Below are positions 9,378-18,522 of a DNA stretch of 64,000 nucleotides, piece by piece. The stretch lies in assembly GCA_965218495.1 (NCBI GenBank), contig OZ244626.1, positions 4,030,001 to 4,094,000 on the forward strand, written 5' to 3'. The notes beneath the pieces are model-generated. The model was given only the letters and a program-made list of their open reading frames with translations. It ran no database searches and had not been told where the DNA came from. Source of the stretch: G965218495 sp965218495 (GTDB lineage: Bacteria > Bacteroidota > Rhodothermia > Rhodothermales > Bin80). The position numbers were made by a program, and so were the translations under genes. Each line of letters begins with the position of its first letter. Positions within the stretch are counted from its first letter, which is position 1.

Positions 9378-10580
9378 ATGTCTAGCGCGTTCAGCCGGTA
9401 CGGCCAGCCAGTCTATCTTCCAAAGCACGGAAACCGCGTATTCCGGCTGCAACGGCGGCCACTGCAGGCGGCGTCCGACGCGGAAGGGTACGATGAGAGG
9501 TGGCTGCAACAGCTCCTGTTCGAAACGCCCGAGATCCTGCCAGTCGGTGAAATCGACCCGACATTCGCTCACGCCATCCCGCTCTGCCAAGAGTTGCCGA
9601 CCAAAACCGGCTACTACGTTGACTTGTGCTACATAAGCGATCGGGGCAAATTGTGCATTGTGGAGTGCAAGCTATGGCGCAATTCTGAGGCGCGGCGCAG
9701 AGTCATAGCGCAGATCCTCGACTACGCGGCGGAGATAAGCCGATGGTCGTACAACGATCTGTGCGACAGTGTCCGTAGCGCAAGAGGCGATGTAGATAAG
9801 GGCAACATACTTTTTGATCTCGTGCAACGACAGGACGAGACCGTTGACGAGGCAACGTTCGTCGACAATGTCGTACGGAACCTCAGAAGCGGGCAGTTTC
9901 TTTTGATGGTCGTGGGTGACGGCATTCGCGAAGAGCTAGAACAAATCGTCGAATATCTTAAGCGGTCCGCCGGCATCCGATTCACCTTCGCGCTGGTCGA
10001 GCTGGCCATATTCGACCTACCACAAGATTTGGGTGGCGGCACCATAGTGGAACCAAGAGTGCTCGCCAGGACTTTAGAGATTGTTCGCTCCGTCGTGGCA
10101 CTGGATGAACATGAATCCGGGATCGTCTTCAAGGAGCCGCCCACCGACTATGGCCCAAACAAAAACAGCAGGACAGAACTCACCAAGAAGGAATTCTGGA
10201 GGCAGCAAGGGGACGATACTCTGGAGAAACGCACGTTAGATTTCATTGAGCGCTACAAGCGGCGCGACGGGTGCACAGTCGACTATACGGGCAATTCCTA
10301 CATCCTGCGCTGGATGTACGCCAAGAAGAACAAGGAGATTAACCTCGGCTACTTTCACAAGGACGGGAGGATCTACACTGACATAGGGAAACAGCAAATA
10401 AGCAAATGGGCAGATCAGCAAATCGGTCAAGACTACTACGACGCCGTTGCTGGCCTCGTGCCCCACGACAGAACGCCCAAGATTTCCGAATTGCTTAACC
10501 AGTCCGAGAAATGGCTGGCCGCAATAGATAAAGCGATTGCCGATTCCGAACGGTTCGAAGAAGATGGGCACGCGACCTAG
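9378..10580 (+). CDS. Hypothetical protein with a PDDEXK-like nuclease core
   Basis: About 400 residues, not assigned to a named family by me. Residues 38-110 contain an E-rich helix (DERWLQQLLFETPEIL) followed by GYYVDLCYISDRGKLCIVECK. This is the D-x(n)-E-x-K pattern of the restriction-endonuclease-like (PD-(D/E)XK, NucS/DUF91-type) fold, with Asp82, Glu96 and Lys98 as candidate active-site residues. A helix rich in Arg and Gln (RRVIAQILDYAAEI) follows directly, as in this fold. The C-terminal half has no recognised domain. There is no signal peptide, so it is cytoplasmic. A GTG two codons upstream is an alternative start. It is a single gene, divergent from the protease. A role in DNA repair or defence is possible but not shown. 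Confidence 0.7.
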   Translation: MSSAFSRYGQPVYLPKHGNRVFRLQRRPLQAASDAEGYDERWLQQLLFETPEILPVGEIDPTFAHAIPLCQELPTKTGYYVDLCYISDRGKLCIVECKLWRNSEARRRVIAQILDYAAEISRWSYNDLCDSVRSARGDVDKGNILFDLVQRQDETVDEATFVDNVVRNLRSGQFLLMVVGDGIREELEQIVEYLKRSAGIRFTFALVELAIFDLPQDLGGGTIVEPRVLARTLEIVRSVVALDEHESGIVFKEPPTDYGPNKNSRTELTKKEFWRQQGDDTLEKRTLDFIERYKRRDGCTVDYTGNSYILRWMYAKKNKEINLGYFHKDGRIYTDIGKQQISKWADQQIGQDYYDAVAGLVPHDRTPKISELLNQSEKWLAAIDKAIADSERFEEDGHAT

Positions 10581-10704
10581 TGCTAGTGTTTCCCATTCGC
10601 CTCATCGCCCGCTGGATTGGCCCAACTTCACCAGGTTTTTCGTGAAACAGCATATAATTGCCTGCTTGGTGATTGGCCGAAAACCCTCTTTTTCGGGCTT
10701 GGCC

Positions 10705-11859
10705 TCACGGGCAGATGGGCGGCGCTTCGTAGTCCAAGTCCAGCAACCGGAAGTAATTCTGGCCCAGCGCGATGTTCCGGAACGCATCGTCGTCAAGGGA
10801 ACGGTTGATGCGGCTGGTCACTTCCAATTCAGTCCGGTAAATGTCCAGGCTCTTTTCGTGCGAAGCCAGGAAGTCCGTGCCCGGGAGAATCCGTTCGGAG
10901 TGTGTGTTCAGAAACGGCACATATGCCGCAAGACCCTCGGGAGTCGAGAAGTACGCGTCATCAAGTACACGCCAGGCTATGTCCAGCATCAGGTTGGGAT
11001 AGCGCTCCAGCAACGCCGTCATCAGCTCGACGTGCCGGGCGGCGTCCATGGTGGTGAGCTCCCGGGAAAGGCCCATGTGGACCCAAACGATCACGTTGTC
11101 CGGATACCGCCGCAGCACCTCTTCCATCAGCGGCAGGTAGCGGGTCGGGGCGTCCTCGCTGCCCAGATCCGAGTGCACCGCAAACGGAAAACCACGATCT
11201 CGCAGTACTTCCATGAAAGGAGCCCACTCGCTGATCGTAGCCGGGGAAACCGGCGTGTGCCCGTTGTCGAACAGCGCCTGCTTCACCAAGTTGACCTCGC
11301 CCATCCACTGAAAGAGTCCCGGATACTCCGTTTCCAGCAGCTCGATGCCGGGTGGAATTGTCTCCGGTTCCGCAAGATCTGGAAAGGTCATCGAAAGCGT
11401 CAGATGAACGCCCGACTGCGCCGCTGTAACGAAGTTGGCAGCGTTGACGAAGTCGTTCTTCAGCGATGGCGTCACCGGCGTGCCGGGGCAGTCCAGGTAG
11501 TAGGTGCAGGAGGATGTGACCGGTAGCGTCTGGCCGATGCCGTAGACGTTGGCGAACAGGACGCCGGTCTCCTCGAAATACTGCACCAAATTCTCGAATG
11601 GAACGGCCGGTCCGCCGAACGGCCGGAAGTGTACGTGGGTGTCGATCACTGAGGTCTGAGGCTGCACGGACCGGTCGTAGCAGGGCGGATCGTCGGACAG
11701 GAATGCGTCGAGCGCCAGCGGGGCTGGCGCCGTGACCGTCGCCGCCAACTCCATAACGCATCCGGAAAGGCCCGCAGCGCACAGGGCGAGGATCAGCGCG
11801 GCTATCGCAGTGGTCGTGCTGTTCGCGGTCGAGGCAGGCTTCGGCTCACTTTCTCCTAT
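10705..11859 (-). CDS. Amidohydrolase (Amidohydro_2-type) lipoprotein, start uncertain
   Basis: A metal-dependent amidohydrolase of about 380 residues. It has the HxH motif in VIDTHVHFRPFGG, further histidines in AVHSDLGSED and VWVHMGLSRE, and the late aspartate in LPGTDFLASHE, matching the TIM-barrel Amidohydro_2 group. The N-terminus reads as a lipoprotein signal (IAALILALCAAGLSGC), implying an exported anchored enzyme. No ATG, GTG or TTG lies in frame between the signal peptide and an IS1595 remnant about 250 bases upstream. A GTG with a good GGAG ribosome site at about 11849 is one frame off. A small indel near the 5' end, or a non-standard start, is therefore suspected; the coordinate given is a placeholder. 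Confidence 0.75.
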   Translation of the reverse strand: MGESEPKPASTANSTTTAIAALILALCAAGLSGCVMELAATVTAPAPLALDAFLSDDPPCYDRSVQPQTSVIDTHVHFRPFGGPAVPFENLVQYFEETGVLFANVYGIGQTLPVTSSCTYYLDCPGTPVTPSLKNDFVNAANFVTAAQSGVHLTLSMTFPDLAEPETIPPGIELLETEYPGLFQWMGEVNLVKQALFDNGHTPVSPATISEWAPFMEVLRDRGFPFAVHSDLGSEDAPTRYLPLMEEVLRRYPDNVIVWVHMGLSRELTTMDAARHVELMTALLERYPNLMLDIAWRVLDDAYFSTPEGLAAYVPFLNTHSERILPGTDFLASHEKSLDIYRTELEVTSRINRSLDDDAFRNIALGQNYFRLLDLDYEAPPICP

Positions 11860-12105
11860 CCCCTTGAGTAGCGGGGCGCTAAATGTAGGACACTGTCCAG
11901 CCTCGTGATACTGTTCTCGCCAGTGCCTTTCTTGTATGGTGTCAACGGCCTGGTCTTCGTTGACTTGGCTGCGCACCACAACGCGACGATGAATTTCCAC
12001 GATGATCGTATCTGCTGGACGATTGGGATTGTGCGAATAAAGCAACTCTTGCCAAGGTAAGTATCTCCCGCAATCTGTTGTGTTGCGGGCGAAGATGTTC
12101 ATCAT

Positions 12106-13382
12106 GGAACTTATACTGAATAGTTCACACCTTTGGCGGCTGGCTTCGTATGAGGGGGTAAGCAAGATCGAGGAAATCATGGCCAAGCCTGGACGCTCAT
12201 ACCGCACGGGAATCCCGCTCTTGGAACTGACACAGCGAATACCGGACGAGGCGGCTGCCCGCAAGTGGTCTGAGGCCGTGCACTGGCCGGACGGCGAACT
12301 ATCGTGTCTGCGCTGCAGCAGCGCGAATGTATACCGCTGCAGGCACAAGACCATGCCCTTTCGCTGCCGAGACTGAAAGAAGTACTTCAGCGTGAAGACC
12401 GGAACGGCGCTGGAGGCCAACAACCTGCCCCTGAAAACGTGGGTCTGGGGGATTTACCTTGAGGCCACAAGCCTCAAAGGCGTGTCGAGTATGAAGTTGC
12501 ATCGTGGTTTGGGCGTGCGGCAGGCTACGGCCTGGTTCATGCTGCAGCGCATTCGGGAGGGCTTGGTGCCTGCCATGCCCGCGTTCACAGGGCCGGTGGT
12601 AGTTGACGAGGCCTACTTCGGGGGTCTTGAAAAGAACCAGCACGAATGGAAGCGGGCCAACCTTGGGCGCGGGCCTGCGGGCAAGACTGCAGTAGTGGGC
12701 ATGAAGGATCGTGAGACTTGCAAGGTCAAGGCGCCGGTGATGAAGACCATCGACGCCCCAACCTTGCAGCAATGCGTGTACGATAACACGGAAATCAACG
12801 CTACCCTCTATACCGACGAGGCCCCTGCCTGCAAGGGCATGGTTTACGTGGAGCACGGACCGGTCCAACACTCGGTGAGCGAGTACGTCAATGGCATGGC
12901 GCACACCAACGGCGTGGAATCATTCTGGGCCGCTCTGAAGCGGGCCTACTATGGCGTGCCCACCACATAAGCGAGAAGCGCTTGAACCGCTACGTAGCAC
13001 AATTCGCGGGAAAGAACAACCTGCGGAATCTGGATACCGAGGTACAAATACAACACATCATGGCGGGCATGGTCGGATGCAGGCTGCTGTACAGGGAGTT
13101 GACAGCTATAGTGGCTGCGCAGTTTCTTGCCTTAGCCGAGCCGGAAACGTCAGAGGGGCCGTTTGTGGACTCCCACGAAGTGGACGAGGAGACTGACGTA
13201 AACAGCCTAAATCTGAACTGGCGGGAAGCAGACTTAATCGGCAACACGCTGAGTCCGAATCCACGTTGCGGCGGCAAGACGGTGCTGGAGTTGGCGCGCA
13301 TGCTGTTGCGGCTCAAGGAATACACGGGCAAACTCCGGCCCAAGTAGCCGGGGGTTGGCTTCAACTATTCAGTATAAGTCCC
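12106..13382 (+). mobile_element. IS1595-family element (inactivated)
   Basis: Bounded by near-perfect inverted repeats: ACTTATACTGAATAGTT at 12109 and its complement ending at 13379, with GG(A/G) at the outer edge. The element is 1277 bp and carries one transposase reading frame. I could not find the 8-bp target duplication usual for this family, so one flank may have been rearranged. It lies upstream of the amidohydrolase gene and may have displaced its promoter. Confidence 0.85.
12179..13347 (+). pseudogene. IS1595-family transposase, interrupted by an in-frame UGA and a frameshift
   Basis: The N-terminal part carries the zinc ribbon CLRCSS...RCRD; the next residue, expected to be its fourth cysteine, is a TGA stop at 12374 (TGC or TGT to TGA). 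The frame continues directly with KKYFSVKTGTALE and the DDE-type ISXO2-like domain (VVVDEAYFGG, TDEAPACK, HTNGVESFWAALK). After YYGVP one C is missing, which shifts the frame; the true C-terminus (SEKRLNRYVAQFAGKNNLRN) continues in the next frame to the stop. Two lesions make it a pseudogene. A selenocysteine reading of the UGA is conceivable but unlikely given the second lesion. Confidence 0.88.
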
Positions 13383-13396
13383 CAAACATGTCTGTG

Positions 13397-13600
13397 CTAA
13401 CTCGTTGTGTAGCAATTATATAGCGTAATTCGCTCCCAGTTCCGGCGGAACTGGGCTGCGAGGTTCTGGACGCTGCCTTTGTGGTAATCGAATCGTCGGG
13501 CCGCCTCTTCTGCGGAGAGACCTTCGACGTGCATGGCGCGCAGGGCCTCATACCTGCGGTGGTTGGGGTTGGAGGAAGAGATGGCAAGGGAGGACATACG
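13397..13600 (-). pseudogene. Truncated transposase N-terminal helix-turn-helix fragment
   Basis: A 67-residue frame whose first 55 residues form a helix-turn-helix typical of transposase N-termini (RRYEALRAMHVEGLSAEEAA followed by RRFDYHKG and an arginine-rich tail). The sequence then runs into unrelated residues and a stop next to the IS1595 right end. It looks like a relic cut by the neighbouring insertion. Confidence 0.6.
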
Positions 13601-14433
13601 CAATAGTTCATATAAGTAATATATACCAATGTAGTATAGTACAATCACAGATGCAAGCCACTGCAGCCATTGGTAACTAAAAAGGCGATCAATGCCTCCA
13701 CAGATGCCTTCACTCGCCAAATACCGCCCTAGAGACGTACGAATACGCGTAGCCTTGACGCCTTCTCACTAATGATTTAGTGGTATATACTGACCAGCAA
13801 TGCTTACTCGTATGCTATCTGAAAAGTAGATATTGAGCCAGAGGACCAGAAGCCCTTGTCAGGGCGCGCAAAGGGCTTGTATCGACTGCCTAGGACTCTC
13901 TTCAATTCTGGCTCTTGGAAGTCGAGGCTAAGATCCCCGCCCGATGCACCGCCTTGCCAGCAGTTAGCACCACACAAATCATCGGGAAGCACTCGGCTAC
14001 CTGGCAGGAATTAAACCCTTCCAGGTAGCTTGGCGTACGCTCCTTGCTTTCAATCACGCCTGGCATGAATCGTCAGATTGACTGCATCGGGTTGACACAC
14101 TCCTTGCGCTGCCGCCCGCCAAGCGCAGTACTGCCCTGTCGGAGCCCCGCGAGTTTATACACGCTGCCGCAGTGCCCATCAGCCTTCAGCCAAACGCGCT
14201 GCGACAGGCCGCGCCCGCACACGGAGCTGGAAACGCTTCCTAATCGCACATCTGCCAGCTCAGTCGGGCGGCCCTGCCATGACGCTTTGTGAAGAAACGG
14301 TGCCCGGCGTATCTTGACGAGTCGCATCGGATTCTGGCAGCGAGGACGGGTACGCGCTAACGGTTTGCGTTACCAGCACTTCAGCGAGGACCGTGTGCCG
14401 TAGTCAAGTCCGTAACCTAACCCGAAAGAAACC
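13601..14433. other. Non-coding, IS-scarred intergenic region
   Basis: No gene supported. It contains one copy of an 82-bp dispersed repeat (separate entry). Short frames on both strands lack domain signatures or ribosome sites. Confidence 0.5.
13851..13932. repeat. Dispersed 82-bp repeat, copy 1
   Basis: About 89% identical by eye to 45507-45588. It starts with a short hairpin, AGCCCTT paired with AAGGGCT around a GC-rich loop. It is not part of any recognised IS here. On the minus strand it reads SLDFQEPELK..., but the second copy has stops in that frame, so a non-coding repeat is more likely. Confidence 0.8.
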
Positions 14434-14895
14434 ATGAAAGCAGCTTTCTTTGCCCTTACCCTAGGCCTTGGAGTGGTCCTGGCAGTACACCTTGCGATGA
14501 ATGGAAAAGTCGGCGCAGCCATCGACAACCCACGCGTAGCTAATGCCGTCTTCTGGTGCATCGGGGCGGTAACCGCTATCATCATTGGCCTGACCGGCTG
14601 GCAATCCGGTGCCCTCTCTGCGTTTTCTAACGTACATCCGCTACTTCTCACAGCCGGTGCGCTGGGCGCGATACTGGTATTTGCCATCGCCGCGCTCATT
14701 CCGCAGGTCGGGGCTGCAACGCTCTTCATATCGCTCCTCAGCGGCCAAGTTGTTACGGCCATGGTGATGTCACACTACGGGTGGCTCGGATCGCCGGTCG
14801 AAGAGATCAACATCTTCAAGGTCATTGGCGTGGTGCTCATGATCGGAGGAGCGATCATCGTCACGTTCACAGACGAAATATTTCGCCTGAATTAG
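14434..14895 (+). CDS. DMT superfamily transporter of the DUF606/YdcZ type
   Basis: A 153-residue inner-membrane protein with five predicted helices. The first is AAFFALTLGLGVVLAVHLA; others are NAVFWCIGAVTAIIIGL, PLLLTAGALGAILVFAIAAL, GAATLFISLLSGQVVTAMV and FKVIGVVLMIGGAIIVTF. The pattern and the NGKVGAAI motif match the small YdcZ/DUF606 proteins of the drug/metabolite transporter superfamily, which act as homo- or heterodimers. Substrate unknown. It lies 2 bases before the aldo/keto reductase start, suggesting co-transcription. Confidence 0.85.
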   Translation: MKAAFFALTLGLGVVLAVHLAMNGKVGAAIDNPRVANAVFWCIGAVTAIIIGLTGWQSGALSAFSNVHPLLLTAGALGAILVFAIAALIPQVGAATLFISLLSGQVVTAMVMSHYGWLGSPVEEINIFKVIGVVLMIGGAIIVTFTDEIFRLN

Positions 14896-14897
14896 CT

Positions 14898-15866
14898 ATG
14901 GAAAAAGTCACGCTCGGAAAGTCGCCGGTGGCCGTTAGCGCGCTCTGCTATGGCACGGATCTGATCGGGAGCCGCATCAATGAGAAAGACTCTCATGCGC
15001 TCCTGGACGTATTTGCAGATCATGGCGGTTCCTTCATCGATACCGGCAACTTCTATGCAAGCTGGTATCCCGGATGTGTCGGGGGCGAAAGCGAATCCAT
15101 CATCGGACGATGGATGGCGGCACGTGGCAACCGTAATGAGATAGCGATATCGACCAAGCTAGGCTTTGACTACCCGGGGTGTGACGGCGGCCTGACCGCC
15201 TCCGAAATTACCGGCGAGTGCGAAAAGAGCCTGAAGCGCCTTCAGACCGACCGCATTGATGTCTACTACGCCCATCGCGACGACTTCGACACACCCGTCG
15301 AAGAAACCATGGAAGCCTTTCATCGCCTCGTGCAGGCGGGCAAGGTGCGCGTGCTCGGAGCGAGCAACCTCTGGCTTTGGCGCGTGGCGGAAGCAAACAT
15401 GCTGAGCAGCCTGAAGGGGCTTACGCCCTATAGCGTGGTAGAACAGCGTTACACATATTTCAGGCCGCGGCACGGCGCCGACTTCGGTCCGCAGATCTTC
15501 ATCACCGACGACATGAAGCGCTACTGTGCGTACCACGGGATGACGCTGATTGCGTATTCGATCCTGCTCCAGGGCGCGTACACCCGGGCTGACAAGCCGG
15601 TCCCCGCTCAGTTCGCGGGCCCCGAAACAGGCGAACGCACGGTCGCCCTGAAAGCCGTGGCAGACCAGACAGGCGCTACCCTGAACCAGATCATCATCGC
15701 GTGGATGCGCCAGAGCGATCCGCCGGTGCTTCCGATCATCGCCGGAAGCAGCAAGAATCAGGTCATGGAAAACATCGGCGCCCTCAGCGTGACTCTTTCT
15801 AGAGAACAGATGGGGCACCTCACCAGAGCCGGTGACCCGGATATCAAAAAGGCGTGGCTCCGCTAG
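14898..15866 (+). CDS. Aldo/keto reductase
   Basis: A 322-residue NADPH-dependent aldo/keto reductase with a (beta/alpha)8 barrel. The catalytic tetrad is visible: Asp48 and Tyr53 in FIDTGNFYA, Lys87 in ISTKLGFD and His126 in VYYAHRDD. The GASNLWLWR stretch and the C-terminal cofactor segment PIIAGSSKNQVMENI are also present. No signal peptide, so cytoplasmic. It starts 2 bases after the transporter stop and precedes the exported DUF1080 protein by 31 bases. It likely reduces a sugar aldehyde or ketone from the surrounding pathway (inference). Confidence 0.92.
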   Translation: MEKVTLGKSPVAVSALCYGTDLIGSRINEKDSHALLDVFADHGGSFIDTGNFYASWYPGCVGGESESIIGRWMAARGNRNEIAISTKLGFDYPGCDGGLTASEITGECEKSLKRLQTDRIDVYYAHRDDFDTPVEETMEAFHRLVQAGKVRVLGASNLWLWRVAEANMLSSLKGLTPYSVVEQRYTYFRPRHGADFGPQIFITDDMKRYCAYHGMTLIAYSILLQGAYTRADKPVPAQFAGPETGERTVALKAVADQTGATLNQIIIAWMRQSDPPVLPIIAGSSKNQVMENIGALSVTLSREQMGHLTRAGDPDIKKAWLR

Positions 15867-15884
15867 GTTTTTTCAAGAAGCTAC

Positions 15885-15891
15885 AAGGAGG
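15885..15891 (+). promoter_or_regulatory. Strong Shine-Dalgarno site AAGGAGG
   Basis: Full consensus ribosome binding site, 6 bases before the ATG at 15898. It fixes that start over an in-frame codon at 15832 that would remove the signal peptide from the N-terminus. Such a strong site is unusual in this window, where most genes show none. Confidence 0.8.
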
Positions 15892-15897
15892 ATTCCC

Positions 15898-18516
15898 ATG
15901 TACAGATTCACAGGCCTACTGGCGATGCTGCTGCTCGCGGCACCGGTACAGTCCCAGGAAGTCATATTCATCCCCGTCAAGATTGACGGACCCGTTCACA
16001 ACCCGCTCCAGAACAGCTACTGGTTCGGCCCATTCTCCGAAACCGCCTCCGTTGCCGACTTGGACAATGATGGCGATTATGATATCGCCGCAGGGCGCAA
16101 CTGGTACGAAGCACCGCTGTGGCTCAAGCACGAGCGCTACCGCTCCGGGGCAGAGCCGAATGGCCCGGAAACCGAATCCAACAGCGAGTTCGCGCTTGAT
16201 GTGGACTTCGACGGATGGGCAGACATAGTAAGCTCCGGCTGGATGTTCTTGAAAGGGGCATACTGGTATCGCAACCCAGGACGTGCCCTAGAACCCGGCG
16301 AGCAATGGGAGTCGCACAAGATCCACCAGGCGTTCAACATGGAAGGAGTGATCCATGGCGACATCGATGGCGACGGCGATGAAGACATCCTCGTCAACCA
16401 TTGGAGCCTGGTAGAAGGCCAAGGCATGACATGGCTCGAGCATACCGATACAGCACCATACTGGGATGAACACATTGTGGGCACGGACGGTGATACGCAC
16501 GGCAACGGGCTTGGCGATATCAACATGGACGGACGCATGGACATCATCACAGGACAGGGCTGGTACGAGCAGCCGAACGACCCGCGCGGCCCGTGGCCAT
16601 TTCATGCGGACTGGGACTTCAAGAGCGCACAGTCGGAAGCGGCCGGTGCCACTGCTCACCCGGACCTCGTATACGACGTCAATGAAGACGGCCTTAATGA
16701 CGTTATCATCGGATCGGCCCACGCCTATGGCCTCGCCTGGTATGAGCAGCACTTGGACACCGAAGGCAACCGCTCCTTTGAACGGCACTGGATAGAGACA
16801 GACCACAGCGTGTTTCATACGCTGGCCCTGGGCGACCTCAATGGCGACGGCAAAGATGACCTTATTGCAGGCAAGCGGCTCTTCGCACACTACGGCGGTG
16901 ATGTAGGCGTCGGTGATCCATCCTTCGTGTTCTGGTACGACATCAGTGGCGGAGAATTCAAGAGACACATCCTTTCCTACAACCATGTCCCGTATTACCC
17001 CGACGAAGGTGGCGTAAGTCCGCCACCAAACAACGTGGTGGGTGTCGGCATGAAGATCAATGTCAAAGACATGGACAAGGACGGGCGCATGGACGTTGTC
17101 CTTGCAGGCAAGACAGGCCTGTACGTGTTCTACAACCAGGGGAATCCGCCGAAGCCGAAGTACGCCAACGCGCTTCCGCCACGCTATTCATACCCCACGT
17201 GGCGCGAGTGGCCACGGTACAGGACGCTGTTTAACGGAAAGGACTTTGCCGGGTGGAAGGTGCCCGATGGCGATGGCGGCCATTGGAAAGTCATGGACTA
17301 CATGATCGATTACGATGCGCTTTCCGAAGCCGAAGACAAGAACCTCTGGTCAGAAGAGGAATTTGGCGACTTTCAGCTGCATGTTGATTGGCGCTTCAAG
17401 GGAGCCAGCGGCATGTTTGCCATGCCTACGATCCTGCCTGACGGGTCTTACAAGACCGACGAAGATGGCAAAACAATCACCGTACCAACTCCGAACTCCG
17501 ATTCGGGAATCTTCCTACGTGGAACCTCACAGCAAGTGAACATCTGGAATTGGGGCATAGGATCCGGCGAGCTTTGGGGCGTGCGCACCAGCCCCGATGC
17601 CACTGCTGCGCAACGCGCAGCCGCTGTACCCAAGATGCGGGCAGACAACGCCATGGGAGAATGGAACTCGATGGATATCACGCTGATTGGCAACCGCGTC
17701 TCGGTCATGCTAAACGGGCACTGGGTGATTGAAGACGCCGAGATTCCCGGCCTGCCCGAGCGTGGCCCCATAGCGCTGCAGCATCACGGCGGTTGGGACG
17801 AGGAAGCCGGTGCGCTTAACCCAACCTCCAGCAATATCCAGTTCCGCAACATCTGGGTTCGTGAGCTGGATGGCCCCATAGCCACGGAGGATCCGGCCCA
17901 GACTGCCGAGGGGTGGGAAATGCTCTTTAGCGGAGAAGACCTCAGCGGCTGGATTGCGGGCGAAAACAACAAATTCGTCGTTGAAAACGGCGAGTTGACT
18001 GTCAAACGCGAAAACCCCGATGGCCAAGAACACAACTTGGACTATCTCTGGACGCAGGATCGATACGGCGACTTCATTCTGGAACTGGATGTCAAAGTTA
18101 TTAATGGCACCAACAGTGGTGTATTCTTCCGAACCGATGACATCATGGACCCGGTTTACACTGGACTTGAAGTCCAGGTGACGAGTTCATACGACCTCCC
18201 GTACACTTCGCGGACGCGCAGCGCCGGTGCGCTCTATGACCTCATGGCACCCAACAAGAACGCGATCAACCCACCTGGAGAGTGGAATACTTATCGACTA
18301 ACGTGTCGTGGCGGCCGGATACAGGTCACGGTAAATGGCGAAGATGTCGTTGACATGGACATTGCCCAATGGCGGACGCCGCACGAAAACCCCGATGGCT
18401 CATGGAATAAGTTTCCTACACCTGGCGCGGCTTTTGCGCGGGAAGGCCACATCGGACTTCAGGACCACGGACAACCCGTCTGGTACCGGAATATTCGTGT
18501 CAAGCGGCTCGACTAG
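15898..18516 (+). CDS. Secreted FG-GAP/VCBS protein with two DUF1080 (3-keto-glycoside hydrolase/lyase-type) domains
   Basis: 872 residues. A signal peptide (MYRFTGLLAMLLLAAPVQSQ) is followed by an FG-GAP beta-propeller with calcium-binding DxDxDG loops (DLDNDGDYD, DIDGDGDED, DINMDGRMD, DVNEDGLND, DLNGDGKDD, DMDKDGRMD), about residues 30-430. Two DUF1080 jelly-roll domains follow. The first starts at TLFNGKDFAGWKV, near residue 440, and contains NSDSGIFLRG. The second starts at MLFSGEDLSGWI, near residue 675, and contains GTNSGVFFRT. DUF1080 members act on 3-keto-glycosides. Acting outside the cytoplasm, the protein could bind a glycan through the propeller while the DUF1080 domains cleave oxidised sugars (inference). 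It is followed 6 bases later by the ThuA-dehydrogenase fusion gene. Confidence 0.9.
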   Translation: MYRFTGLLAMLLLAAPVQSQEVIFIPVKIDGPVHNPLQNSYWFGPFSETASVADLDNDGDYDIAAGRNWYEAPLWLKHERYRSGAEPNGPETESNSEFALDVDFDGWADIVSSGWMFLKGAYWYRNPGRALEPGEQWESHKIHQAFNMEGVIHGDIDGDGDEDILVNHWSLVEGQGMTWLEHTDTAPYWDEHIVGTDGDTHGNGLGDINMDGRMDIITGQGWYEQPNDPRGPWPFHADWDFKSAQSEAAGATAHPDLVYDVNEDGLNDVIIGSAHAYGLAWYEQHLDTEGNRSFERHWIETDHSVFHTLALGDLNGDGKDDLIAGKRLFAHYGGDVGVGDPSFVFWYDISGGEFKRHILSYNHVPYYPDEGGVSPPPNNVVGVGMKINVKDMDKDGRMDVVLAGKTGLYVFYNQGNPPKPKYANALPPRYSYPTWREWPRYRTLFNGKDFAGWKVPDGDGGHWKVMDYMIDYDALSEAEDKNLWSEEEFGDFQLHVDWRFKGASGMFAMPTILPDGSYKTDEDGKTITVPTPNSDSGIFLRGTSQQVNIWNWGIGSGELWGVRTSPDATAAQRAAAVPKMRADNAMGEWNSMDITLIGNRVSVMLNGHWVIEDAEIPGLPERGPIALQHHGGWDEEAGALNPTSSNIQFRNIWVRELDGPIATEDPAQTAEGWEMLFSGEDLSGWIAGENNKFVVENGELTVKRENPDGQEHNLDYLWTQDRYGDFILELDVKVINGTNSGVFFRTDDIMDPVYTGLEVQVTSSYDLPYTSRTRSAGALYDLMAPNKNAINPPGEWNTYRLTCRGGRIQVTVNGEDVVDMDIAQWRTPHENPDGSWNKFPTPGAAFAREGHIGLQDHGQPVWYRNIRVKRLD

Positions 18517-18522
18517 CCCTCC

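Noticed and set aside
12080..12423. N-terminal extension of the amidohydrolase frame to 12423
   Set aside because: It reads antisense through the IS1595 element and has no signal peptide or family similarity there.
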